Source of the DNA: Anodontia alba
Taxonomy: Eukaryota > Mollusca > Bivalvia > Lucinida > Lucinidae
DNA: 64,000 nucleotides
Direction: 5' to 3'
Assembly: GCA_964016985.1 (NCBI GenBank)
Contig: OZ024830.1
Span: forward strand, 79,857,386 to 79,921,385
Shown here: piece after piece, positions 12,997 to 26,908 of the stretch
How the letters are laid out: the number at the start of each line of letters is the position of its first letter
Numbering within the stretch: the first letter of the stretch is position 1
Translations under genes and position numbers: made by a program
The notes under the pieces: generated by a model
The model's database searches: none
What the model was told of the DNA's origin: nothing
What the model saw: only the letters and a program-made list of their open reading frames with translations

Positions 12997-13576
12997 TGCC
13001 TAGACACAACATGTAAACATTGTGCTAGAAAGGAAGCTCTTAATTTTTTTATTGGTAGTATAAAATGGTTATGTTATTATCAAGATTAGATTTCTGTGTT
13101 TATTTCTTTGCAAAAGATCTGTTTATGAATCCTTATCAGGATAATGGTGCATTAGAGTGTGTTAACATTTGTAGTATTTTGTCCCCTTTTACCAATACAA
13201 ATGACCCTGCCCACTTATTTGAGGTGACCAAGCTTTCAGGTATTAAGAGATGCACTGAATTTCTTTTTATTAGTAGCCACATAATGGTTAAAGTTATTCC
13301 AAAAGAAACAAACATGCCAAAAACTAAGATGGATAAGTTATAAGTGAAAGTGTCACATTTTATAATAAAGTGTCAAGTTATATCAATATGAGTGACCCGT
13401 TCTCAAAATGTTTGTTTATCTATTAGGCCAGGCATAAAAATACTTGTTTGCAGGTGCCGACCCATGAATTTTTCTTAGGGTAGGTAGGTCGGCCTTTTTT
13501 CTGCAAAATGTAAAAGCAGCCAAGATGCTACAGTATTCTAGATAAAATTTTACACAGTTACAGTAAACCCCCCCCC

Positions 13577-13608
<32 letters not shown>

Positions 13609-16600
13609 ATTGAGATAACAACATCGTACAATTTGAGCAAATCTAGTTTCCCCACAAATGGTGTACCCAATATGTGTAGATGGAAAGGCAAACAGTGTAC
13701 ACCCAGATGAGAGATCAGACTGCTCCTTGGAACAGCCTGATCTGGGTCTGCACTTTTTGCTCAGGATGTTTGTCCTACTTTTTAGGGTGATCACAGTAAA
13801 TTTGCCATTTGGAAAAAACAAACAACAACAAAAAAACTGCTGTCCCAAATGGTCAAAAAATATTTTCAGTAGAGAGGAGTTTGGTTGGTAGGCAGGTAAT
13901 TGCAAATAAACAAAATTTTATTTTTGACCTAAGAACTATGCCAGCGTACTTTAATGTTTGCGGCAAACACATCAGCTGTTTTTGCACTGTTGATGTCGCT
14001 AGCGCCGACAAATGACGATTGCACATTGATTCGTACTTCAATGAAGCCTTATAACTTTAGAAAGCTTGATTCTGCGGTCTGAATCAACAAACTTGAACAT
14101 CGCCGCCAAGACACTTACGAAAATTCTCAGATCTGCGACAGCCCTGACCCAGTCGTATATTTACGCAAGAATTTAAGAAGTTCGTAAGAAAATTCTTATG
14201 AAAAAGACGTTAGTGACGTTAGTGAAACGCTTTTTGTTGTCCACGATTTGCGTACAACAAAACATACGAATTTCTTTGGCGTACGAAGTTTAGTGAAACG
14301 CTTCCCAGGACCACCGCCTTAGAACGGTCAGTAGAATAAACTTATATATTACAGATAACTGGACTTGAAAGCGTATATGGGTATGTTATTTCTTCCCTTA
14401 AGGCTAAATCATAGCAATTTCAGGGGAGACAATTGTGTCAAAACTGTTTTGCCTCGCTTTTGAAAAGGACTTTCTCTAAAGGAAAAGAATTTGCTCCTTT
14501 TCAGGATAAAATTCTTTCTTTATAGAGTAATACAAGAATCTAAAAGGTTGCCTTTAGGAAACACAGAAAGAACTTCGCTGACATTTAAGTCGCACCTGCG
14601 CATGAAAATACGAAAACAAGCCCAAGAACAGTGAAACTTGTCATCGTTTATTTAAGTGAGATAAAACAATCAGTGAAGTAAAGTTAACTGTAAAGGTTTA
14701 CAGTTTGAAGACTTTAGGGTGAACGCTAGGATAGACGTAAGTACACGGACGAACGGATGGAAACTTGCATGCCTAAGTCGCACATACTAACGCAGGTGCG
14801 ACAAAAATTAAAAACACTCAAGAGAACGAAAATCGGAGACGGCTCATTTTGTCTCTTCAGTGTGCAAAGCTGCATAAGCCTCTGCCCCCATCCACCCCAC
14901 CCCACCCCACCCCCGCCCCCCCTCCACCCCCTAGTACCGGCTTGGGCGGTATTCAATTCTCAAAGTAACCAGAATTAGCTCAATTACCCTAAAAGAAATA
15001 AAATAATCTGCACTACGGTGCAGTATAGTGGACGTTTTACGGCCACCACACGACACTAACACCAGCTGTAGTGAAGTAACATGATTATTTTCAGTGGGGG
15101 AAAGGTGTGCAGGAAAGCAAACAGGAAGTCATGGAAATTGTCACTCTAGTAAAATGTCAGAACATCTACAAAATGTAGCCAGTTCTTTAAGATAAAAGTT
15201 GTTACCTATATGAGGTCAAACACAAATACTAAATTTATAATGTTTTCCCAGACTGTTATGTGGATCTATAAGCCTAATTATGCATCATAATGCGATGTTT
15301 TATTTTAAGCATTCCGTATTCGGATTAAGTAGAAACATGCCTAAAAGCATGAGATGATACAAAATTCAAAATCGTCCATAATCATTTTAAATAGAAAATA
15401 AAGTAAAACGTGAAATGTTACCTGTAGTAAGCCCTCTTCAGACTTTCCACCAAGTTCTATGTATGAAAGGAATTCAGACATCATGATTTTCTTGCCATAA
15501 ATGGATCCAATAGCCAGTGCATCAACTGATGGTATCCCAACACATATCGCGATTGGAAAGAAAATATAAGAACACACCAGCTGAAAAAGTGCATAATACT
15601 TAAATAGTATTGATCCTGTTGTAACCATCATTGCCCTACAAAGCTAATTTATTCATTTATTGTGTGTCTTTTCAAGAAGTTTTCCAACTGATAGTTCCAA
15701 GGCGGTTCCTCTGGTGCAGCACAGTCGAACTGTAATATCTCGAACACCGATGCCTCATTTACCCTGGCTAATTCGAATTCGTTTTGGGTCCCTACAAAAT
15801 TCTTCCGATAGCTCAAGAAAACAAATATTTAGGGACTTTTTTATATTTTATCATAGAATTATATGTTGTGTGTACTCATAAGAATCGCCTCATCGAGGCG
15901 ATTCTAATGAGTACATTCAACATACCATTATTGTGTGAAAGATCGAAAAGATTTCTCTAAATTATCTCCATTTGCTTTTTGACTTGGCGCCATGATTGAT
16001 CCTCAGTGATTCGATTTACCCATAGCTCAAACAAATTTCCATGTTCCCCAAGATGTTTGATCTATCGAAAGACTGTATTTAATTTGTGCGTCGGTGGTTT
16101 CGTACGTGGTGTTTGTTTTGACATTATTTCCTCATCTCTCCCTTTTTGGTGCCTCAATCAGGCTGTGCTTCTTGATTTTGACAGAAATCAGCAGAAGCGA
16201 AACACACTGATTAAATGAAGAAGTCCCACTTTAAAATGGAACGCTTTGTAAGTCATAAACGGTGTTAACAACATAACTAGGACTACTACGAAGCTGAATC
16301 AAATGAACTTTAAAGACACATTTTTTTCCTTCTTTGGCTAGACCCGCCCCCCGCCCCCACCCCCCTTCATGATCACCCCCAATATACAGTCCTGATAACA
16401 GAGCGCACATCAAAGGCTTATCTTATCTAAGTGATTATGGAGTCTTTATAAGGCTGTTAAGTCTCCTTAGGTGGGGCCATATAAGGGTTAATTCATAAAA
16501 TTGAGCAGTATTCAATATGTTACTTTAGAATCAAATAAATTCATTTGCAAATTTTGCATTTAACTTGTTGATTTTATTTGTTGATTTGTATTGTATCATT

Positions 16601-19600
16601 TTATTTATTTATTTATTTATTTATTATTTTTTTTTTTTTGATAGTTTTTTTTTTCTAAACACAAAAGTGTTGTTTTTTCTTGCATTGTGAAAAAGTACAA
16701 ATGAACTGAAATAGAAATATAAAATTGAAAATATTTATTTATTTATTCATTTATTTACTTTCTAAAGTAAATAAGAACACTGCACAGTTATTCCATTTCC
16801 ATTTCAGTAAAACAATACATTATGGAATATGTCAAAAAGTTCTTAGACAATTTAGAATTTGTATTTTATGCCAAAAAGCTTCTCTTTTTCAATAAATACA
16901 TAAAATACTAAATAAAATACTATCTTCCTAATCTTCTGTATTTGATCCAAAGAAACAAATAAAGGGGGCATTTTGGTGATAAATTAGCGTATAGCATAAA
17001 TATCTGTATTTCTCCATAAAATATATTGTGGGTTTCATTAGAACTGCTTGGGAGAGACAATTCTAATGAACAAAAACCGGGTATATTTTATTGAATAAAC
17101 AGAAAAAAAAAACATCAAATTGTCACCAAATTACCCACCTTATTTGTTTCTCTGTCTTCATCATAAACTTTGCAGATATAAAATCTAATTTCCCCTTATC
17201 AGACCCCTACCTGTAAGGATGGCCAAAGTCACCAAGAATTTCTCATCTTAATCTCCTTAGAATCATTAGGGTGTTATGCAATCCAAAATGTGTCTTTAAC
17301 CAGCGTTGCTTAAAACACATTACAGGTTAAGAAACGGTAGAAAACGCATTCTCCTATCTCGTGTTGATATAGTAATGCCTGAAAATGTCAGTGCTCTTTA
17401 GCCATGATCAAAATCTTCAAAAAAGACAGTAGTTTTTTTTACTGCTGACCGTTCTAAGACGGTAGTTCTGGTGTTGTGTTGTTTGTTGGACCTTGTTTAT
17501 ACTCGCTGCTAGGCTTTTTGGTCGATTTTTTTTTTCAATCGAGCCATACTATACAAACGCCAGAATTTCCTTAAGGTAGTTGCCCACGTGATTATCATTA
17601 ACCAATGTAATCTAACCGCGATTAAGACGAAATCCAAGTAACTGTTGTTTATAGCCACGCTTTTCTTGTCGCTATGACTCAGACTGCTGTTTATCTGCAA
17701 AACCTGGACTGTCGGACATTGGCAAAGAATGCTGACCTAGATCAGACGCCGTAGAACGCGGTATCTTAATCAGGCTCTGCACTGTTTACTTAAATAACAG
17801 GAAGTTAAGTGTTAAATGAAACAGTCTTGTCCCCATTCAGGACATTTTTCCAGCCTACACTCAGAGACAATCGACCCATCAGTGCTGTCAGTGCTTTGAT
17901 TTCATGTTATGCCTGTTCGTTGTCTTATTATTGTATTTAATGGATCCTGTCTACTGTCCTTTCGACATCACTCGGAAAGACATTTTTGCTAGGCGTTTTT
18001 TTTTAATGACAATATTTTGTTCTTATCAAATACCCATTTGGCATTTCCGTTCATGTGTTTTGTTCTCAAATGTTTACCCTAAATTTATATTTACGACTAA
18101 AATGGTCTGACCCATGCAGTTCTATAGTAAAGTGATATTTTTAATATTTTATCTAAGAAAATATATAAATATTTTTACTTTTCTTTGCTGAATTTACATT
18201 ATGGATGTTTTACAACAATACTGTGAAAATTTCAAAAAACTTCGAACAAGAGGAACTGGCTGATAGTCTTTCGCCTAGTTACCTACTCTACAAATTTCTG
18301 CACAATTTACATTCATTTTTACTACGGGAAAAAGTGAAAATATTTGATTGTTTTTTTTTTTTTTTTAAAAAAAAAAAAACAATGACTAGAAAAAAACATT
18401 TTGTACACAGGTAATTACGACATTACGAAAACACGCCTATCCAAATATATTGAGAATTTTATCAGCTAAAAAATGAAAACTTTCAGATGAAAAATTCTGG
18501 TAGTTTTCATATTTCTGCTCAAAACATAGATTGTGGTTCTAACGAGTACCCACAGTCTATGTTTTTGAGCAAAAATAAGAAAAATAATTTATACCCCTAT
18601 AAACCCAAGTTTTACTATAGAAAAGTGGGGTTTAAGGGAACATAACTATATAGGTATGTTTTCGTGATGGTCTGTTTTGCTCTTCTTCTTGGTGTCCTAG
18701 GTAGACTATGTTATGTGATTCTCGCTCTTCCTAAGCATCTTCTATACAATATTTTTAATTTGTTTTAATTTGCTAATTGCTCATGCTGTGGATGCAATTC
18801 AGTTTGCTTTTTTGTTTGCAAATGTCAATTTTGATACTTCTGGGGTCCAAATTCATGGCCAGGCCCTATTCCCTGTAGCTTATTAGCAAACTAAATTCAT
18901 TTAGCTATGCAAATGATATCAACAAAAGATAGAAATGTCGTGTAGAATATTAATAAGAAAAACCTGAAAACTAAGTCCCGGATATCCAATCCTCGCTCCT
19001 AAATAAGACAATACCGCGTCTAGAAACGAGATAGTAGCCATAAATGCAATCACATTCACAATGACATAAGCTATCATTTTTATAGCTGTCGTTGATCCAA
19101 CAGCTAGAGCCTCTATTATATTTGTCGCATTTCTGAAATAAAAGAAATAACCATTACGTGTTCATAGCTCCAGATCAACACTGATATTGTTTTTATTTCT
19201 CCATGAAAACATACATTGTGGTATTCATTAGAATTGCCTTTGTGAGGCGCTTCTAACGAGTACCCACAAAGTATGTATCAGCGGAGAAATAGGAAAAATA
19301 TTATGTCAATACCCCCTCCAACCTGGAACTATGTGTGTTTCTTTTCCTATACATTTAAGTTTAAGTAATCTACAGGCTAAATCAGTAGCAAAAATAGTAA
19401 TATTTTATCTAATTTTATTTTATTTGTCACAGAAAAAGTTAGATATGTCAATCAAACAGCCTCCAAACAATGCGATTTGAATGAAATATCGAAGTGTTTT
19501 TTTTTTCTGTAAAAGAAAAATAAGAAAATTATTTTAAAACGTTCAAAAGCAAATAAGAGCTTATTTTACTTTACTAGACATCTGATCTCATCCTCCATTT

Positions 19601-20101
19601 CATCTTATCTCAATTGTCATCCTATTTCATCTCATGCCATTTATTCACTCATGTCATCTCATACCATCTCATCTCTTCTGTTCACATCTCATCTCATCTC
19701 TCAACTAATCTTGTCATCTGCTATTATCCATCGTCAGTGGATTTAAGAGATATTTAGAGCAGCTCTAACAGTGATATGATAAATCATCGTTCGGAGGTCA
19801 GTTGTAAAGTAGATCAAATCATGAGATTTATCATCCATTTAATCATGCGATATACCTGATCCTTTTTTATTCTAACAAACTAAAAGCTCGATGAAAATGC
19901 TGTTGCTTCCTTTAAACTCTCCCAACTTTTCACCATTGTTTGAAGGAATCCCGCTAAATCTTTTCACTATCACACTCGTATTCACCTGTTTTTTATAACG
20001 TTTCTGATGTGAGAAAAACAATTGCACACCATATAACGTCAAGGAAACGAAGAATGACATCGTGAAATGTCATAAAAAGTCATAATTTGTTGTGTGTGTG
20101 T

Positions 20102-20139
<38 letters not shown>

Positions 20140-23100
20140 TGTTATTTTTAGAAATAATTTGCTTTCTTTTGAGTGGGGAGATGGGGGAGGTCGGGGTGGG
20201 GCAGGAGGACGTTATTTAACATCGTACTCTTCCGACCAATGACTTCGTTTCAGTAATGAAACACAGTTCTTAACATGTCCTATATATGCGCTATGTGTTA
20301 GAATATAGGTTAACAAACAGATGGAGTGAAGGGTTACAATTTAAGTTCCGCCCCTTTTTCAGCGGGCTCTCTATCACGCAAGCTGTGACTAAACTATTCT
20401 GGGGTGTAAACCCGATTATAGAAGAAAGTGCTTTCTATTATTTATACTCCATTAAGATGTCACCAATTTGTTGTCTGCTTAATTACCCCAAGACTGTTTG
20501 CGGTTACAGTATACCGGTGTGTTAAAACAAGTATACTTATGTGCCGTTTTTCTAAGTAGATCGAGCACTCCTTGTAATTAATACCTGTAATTATTGCTGA
20601 GATTGTAGCTACACAAAATTGGTTTAAACCCCCCTAAGTTTTGTTCCTGCATGTGCCAAGGCGGCTCTTTCGTGTGGCTTCTCATGCTCGTTTCGATTTA
20701 GGTGTCCAGTATTGTTAGCAGTTTGTGCTTAAATATCTCCAATTTCTTCCTTCTATTTTTGGTGGCTTGGGAAAACTGCTTTGCGAATGCGGCCTTCAAT
20801 TTGTGACCTCGCATTAATTTTTTGAATGTCTTGTCAAATGAAATATAAATGAACTGCGACATATGAAAATTTACCTTCCAGGCATGTGGACAACGTAGGC
20901 TCCGTTTAGCAAGGCCGTCTTTGAGCGTGTACAGAATAGTTTGACACTTAATACTGCATTGACAAGCTCCAAAAGTCCTTATCAGGATGGCTGTTTGTTC
21001 ATGTGCCAGAGGCATCTTTTTACATGATGCTGCGCAAATGCACGCGTTAGTTGAGCCTCCCCAAGAGAGACTGTACCTCATCGTATATGCCAACAATGCG
21101 TTTCCTGCATTCGTGCAGGTTGTCGAGATATGTATCCTTCACACAAACATGCCTATATAATTTTGACAGGGTAAAACTGGGTTTACAGGTGTATAAATTA
21201 TTTTTCTTATTTTTGCCCAAAAACATAGATTGTGGGTACTAGTTAGAACCGCCTCGTCGAGGCGGTTCTAACAAGTACCCACAATCTATGTTTTGAGAAG
21301 AAGTATGAAAAATATCAGAGTTTTTTTTATCTGAAAATGTTTCAATTTTTGGAGATGAAATTTTCTATATATTTGAATTGGCGTGTTTCGTAATGCTTCA
21401 TATAAATTTATGTTTCATAATTAAACAGTGAAACGCAAAGATATTGGGTCTACGAGGGAAAGTTCAATTGTTGCCTTCACTGATGCACAATGTTTGAAAG
21501 TATGTTTCACATAAGCTGTGGTTCAGTATAAGCCGGGGCACAACATTTCCTGCAATACTGCTTGTGCGCCCAGTGAAGACTCAGATCAACCTGGGCATCC
21601 ACGCAGCCTGATCAAAGATTTTTATCGTCCACCTAAAGACGCTTTGGATACTCTTCTACCCACAGAACGTCTTGCAAACACTCTGATCAGACTGTGCGGA
21701 TACGCAGATTGAATGCGCAGGCTGATCTGAATCTTCGCTGGATGCATATGCAACCCTGTAGGAAATGCCGTGCCCCAGCTCCTATTTCTCGCGTGTGATT
21801 CGTGTCTTAGTGAATCGCTAATGTCCTAATTGATACAAGGCTGATATCATATAATTTTCAGGTCTTCCGGGATAATTGAAATTTTGCCTTAAATCGGAAT
21901 ATAAAGTTCCATTTTTTTGTTTTATATTCCTAAAGGATTACATTATCGGAATATTTGCCTCGTTTTAAGAAGCGTCCATACTTTAATTCAATTAAGTCAA
22001 TCAACACCTTTTGTGTTAAAATATAAATGAAGTTACCAGGAAAAGCCACAAGCCCGAAGTACAGCCTTTCCGAGGTACCAAAAGAAGACGAGCTCAGGAA
22101 CAAACTATGACAATACACAACGGACAGTTGCAAACTCGAGATAAAGAGAATCGAATGTACTTTGTGCACACTTACTGTTGTAAAATATAAGACATTCAGA
22201 CGCACACGTACGGCTACAAAGATACGGTTATATATATATATATCATTTGTCAAATGTATACGTAAACATTCTGCTCTGTATGCTGTTAACATATACGGTA
22301 AGCTGCATCACTGGTTGAGGAGGCTCGAGTTTTACCCTGTCGGAACCATTATGTCCTTCTGTTTTCTAATACTGGATCTCTCGGTTTCTGGTATTGATAT
22401 CTTAGCGACAGCCAAAGCTGCTGGTGCTGACATGAAGGATGCAGATACCAGATGTTCTGCTGGAATCTGTATGAAAACAAAGAAAATGATGGCATCTGTA
22501 TGAAAACATGCAATACTGATGGGAGCTGTGCGAAAACAAGCAAAATTGATGGGAACTGTATGAAAACAAGCATAATTTGTGGATTCTATATGACAAACAG
22601 CAAAAATGATAAAAACTGTATGCAAACAAGCCAAATGATGGTAGCTGTATGAAAACAAATCAATAATCAAATGTCGGAATCTGTACGAAAATCAATAAAA
22701 ATGCTGGAATATGTAAATGCCGGAATATGTCTGAAAACCAAACAAAAATGCTGAAATCTGCATGTAAATAAACAAAAGTGCTGGGATCCTTTGGAAAACA
22801 TAAATGCTGGAATATGCATAAAAGGTATGACAAATATGCTGCAGAAAATGTTTTTTACCGAAATTTAGAAAGTATTGTGACACTCAAGAGTAATGAATAC
22901 AACTCCATGGAAATAGATCCGACACGGAAAGATTGCCCCACCCCCTCTCCCCCACCCCCTCCACACACACCTACCTTTTCATTTGGGACTACTCTCAAAG
23001 GAAAGCAAAGCAAATTCTTTCCATTATGTGCAGCCTCCAATACTGACCATTTCAAATACTAGAGAGGAAAAGCTCCTGTCTGAAAAAATTGTCTCCCTTT

Positions 23101-26100
23101 GCAAAGTAGCGGCAAAATCAATTCACCTTAAGGTTGCTAGAAATTCATCTGAACTGCTTAAATGACTGTGCTCATGTTTAGTTCAACATTATTGTTGCAT
23201 GACAGCATAAATCTGAAACTACTGATGCATGCAAAAAATAATCGAACAACCACATTTTACAAATATATATGTAATTTGACTCCTGAAAGAGACATATTGA
23301 AAATATTGTTGAAAAGAGGAGAAATTGCTCCTTTTCACATTTTTGTTACCTGTTTTAGATTTCAATGTTCAAACAAGGACTATATTTTCACTTCGAGATA
23401 AGCGGTTATTCGATATGAGCAAAGTCGAGATAACGAAATCTGACACAGTACTATTCCTGTTGCGCATCCCATATGTTTTGCCTTATTTCAAATAATTTCG
23501 GTCGAACATCTTTCAGACACTCCTGATCCGAATTTCTTCACCTCGTTAGTGTGATACACAATTAACCAGGTACCAAGTTAGCATTTTACTTTAAGCTATA
23601 ATGGACCGCTAATGGTTCATAGTATATTTAATCAGAATGCTAGTGTGGAATCAAGTTGTGTAAATCTGTAGTTATGTTTCCATGCCTGAAGTGACATTCT
23701 TTACCACTTATAAAAATGTTTAAATGACAACATACCCCGAATTCAATAAAAGCAGCAAACATCGAACCCGCCATTGTTGCAAAACCACTTGTCATGACAG
23801 AATGGAGCTCTGACGTTGTGAGTTTCAGGAAGAATGGTTTAAGCACCACACTGCTCTCTATCTGAAATGGAACTAGTAAAGATAACAAATTACAGATACA
23901 GATAAAAACTGAGCAACGCTAGTTTGTGTGGTTTGGTTTAAGCGTTATTTAATAGATCGTAAAATCAGTCATGCCCAAATATGCATTACTGTTTTTGTTT
24001 GTTTTAACGAAATGTTCTTCACAAGAAGAATAATAAAAAATAATATCATGATTGGTCACTAATTCATTCATGTTTGCGTTTCAATAAAATGTTTCGAAAT
24101 ATTTCTGGAAGTGTTTGAAATAATATCATTTGTGAAGTTTTAAACTCAACAGTATCTTTTTTAGTTTTTAGCGTGGTAAACGCAGACATAATTTTCTTTC
24201 TTACTGCTATATCAGTTGTTTCAAGTAAAGTCAATGCGAAAATGACACATAAAGCTAGTATTGTATATTTAATTCGTTACAGTCTGAGGAAACCTTAGAC
24301 TGTAACGAATTAAATATACAATACTAGCTTTATGTGTATAGAACATCCGCTCTTAAAAATGTTTTCTTGTAACATTTTTAAGAGCGAATGTTCTATACCC
24401 ATTTCTTTTTTATTGCTTTTAAAATAGCTAGCGAAGCACTAAAGTGTTTGGCATAAATAAGCTGATACATAACTTTGCACATGCATTTTAAGGGTTACAA
24501 ACTCTGGAAATACCTGTCCAATGAAGATATGGGCTGCAGTTGCAAATGATTCTATGGGCGTAGTTTTCATGGTAAACTCTAGCAAGGCGGCAATGCCTTG
24601 TATGATGGTCTGCATTGCCCCTACATAGTATAAAACTTCGATAAGAGCACTGAAGAAAATTAGGACCGGCATTATCTGAAAAAGATGATTACAGCACAGA
24701 ACAAAATTAAGTCAGATATCATTTGAAAAACACAAATTAAAGCATCTGCAAACACTAAGCCTGACGTTGTTTCAAATTTTTAAATAGATAAATTAACGAA
24801 CTGAAGAAAACTGTGTCTGACAATATCTGAAATAGATAAATTAAATCACCGAGAAAACTGAGCCCCGCAATATCTGAAACAGATAAATCAAAGTACTGAA
24901 GTCCCTTTAACCTGATGTTCTTTTTAGATTCTCTTCGTCTATAATGCATCAATTAAAGTACATATTAAAGACACCCTTTCTCAAGTCATTTTTTCTTATT
25001 TTTTGCTCAAAAACATAGATTGTGGGTACTCGTTAGAACCGCCTCATCGAGACATATGAAAACAGAATTTTGGTAAAATTTTCTGTATATTTGAATAGGC
25101 ATGTTTTCGTAATGATTACCTTGAACACTATTAAATGATCTGTATAAGTCTTCCCAAAGACAAACTTTGATCCTACATCAGTATAAGCCAGCAGCGTAGT
25201 GATCTGGGTTCCTAGCCACCGGAAAGCGTGGAAGCCAACCTGCCAGCGGATAATGATAAACCCGAGGTAGAACTGTAGAAGTACTCCCCAAATAACAGTG
25301 GTCCAGTTGATCTGAAACAAAATTACGGAAAAATGATATTAGTAGATGTGCCTTCGAATATGTGCGCCCAGCGAAGATTCAGATCAGCCTGCGCATCCAC
25401 GCATTCTTATCAGAGCCTTCGTTAGACACGCCCTTAGATAAACTAGCTTGAGTGCTTAACTATACTGACTGAACAAGTACCATTTTGTTAGTGCGCATGT
25501 CTGGTTCCAAAATCCTATCGTTATAGTCAGACTATCGTTAAATGGTCCCTAGTTTTCCCTGAAGGACAGCAAAACACGGGAACAAGTACTTTTGTTTCGT
25601 CGGCATTGATTGGATGTTTTTACATGGAGGTTTGTACGCTCGAACTAAAAGGTTACAAGGCTTTCTCATGTGAATGGCTTCTTCGTGTGGACAGCGAAGA
25701 CTCTGATCAGACTGCGCGACGCGCTTGCTGATCAGATTTTTCACTCCGAAGGCACAGTATCTCACCTTGGAGCACTTTTAAGGAGAATGTATACACTTTC
25801 AGGGGCGACAATTCTGACAAACCATTGGTGTCTCCTTTCTGAAATGGGGTCTATTCTAAAAGGAACGAATTTGTACCAAAGGGAAGTAAATTCTATTCTT
25901 TTAAAATAGACCCCTTTTTAGAGGGGATTTGTGTGCAAGAAAGCAAACAGGAAGTCACAAAAGGTATCTACCTTGTACAAAACGGAGAAATGTCTACCAT
26001 GTGTAGCGAGTCTCCTTAATTCAGATTGTTTTACCCGTTTAGAAGTACATTTCCCAATTCTATTTTTGAAAATTTTTCCTTCCAAGAGAAGAACAAATTA

Positions 26101-26846
26101 CAATCGATTCTCAACAGCTGGAACACCGATGGCTCGTTTACCATGGCTAATTCGAACTCGTTTTTGAGTCCCTATAAAATTCTTCAGATAGCTCAAGAAA
26201 ACAAATATTTAGGAAAATTTTCTTATTCTACCATGAAATTGAATGTTGTGTGTATTCATTAGAATCGCCTCATCGACACTCAACATACAAATAGTGTGTA
26301 GAAAATCGAAAAACATTCCCTAAATTATCGCTATTGGCTTCCTAACCTGGCACCCTGATTAACCCTCAGTGGTTCGAAATACCCATGTTTCGAACAATTT
26401 TATCATGGTCCCACAGATGTTCGAGCCATTGAAGTTCAACTGTACGTGGTCATTCAACTGTACGTGGTCATATCTGACTAGCTATGCAAATATGGCTTAG
26501 GAAGAGACTTTATAAAACAGAGTCTCTGATTTTCGACCTTTTGTGTGTCCTGTGGTTTAAACTTTTAGATTTTTATACACCAAGATCAACTGAAATATAA
26601 AATCGCAAATGTAACTATTTGCCTATCATAATTTTGTCTACCAACCGACGTCTTCTTTGATACTTCCTGTCTTCAGAAATAGATGCAGTCTGGCTTCCAT
26701 AGCCATAATCGTAACATTTACAGCGTTATAATTACAGATAACAAAAGACAGTCAGTTAAAATGTTTATAGACAACAGAAAGAACAGCTATAGATTTAATG
26801 GCTTAGTGTATGTGTATGTCTGTTTTCACTAAGTAGTAAAAAATTC

Positions 26847-26908
<62 letters not shown>

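Larger units (their letters stand above)
11723..14309. mobile_element. 2.6-kb non-autonomous DNA element with inverted ends
   Basis: The left end CCTGGGCAGCGTTTCA matches the complement of the right end TGAAACGCTTCCCAGG with one difference, and both continue TAAACTTC. Subterminal copies of GTTTCACTAAC occur on both sides. The flanks AACAACACCAG and ACCACCGCC are nearly contiguous at 53912-53936 (AACAACACCAGAACCACCGCC), giving an empty site. Inside are a (CA)n run (12946-12992), a poly(C) run (13568-13592) and no transposase that I recognise. Confidence 0.65.

Noticed and set aside
20698..21096. 132-residue open frame on the minus strand
   Set aside because: No recognisable domain. Part of it (KRSLRCPH) resembles frames found in M4 MITE sequence, there is no plausible splice context, and it lies within an SLC28 intron.
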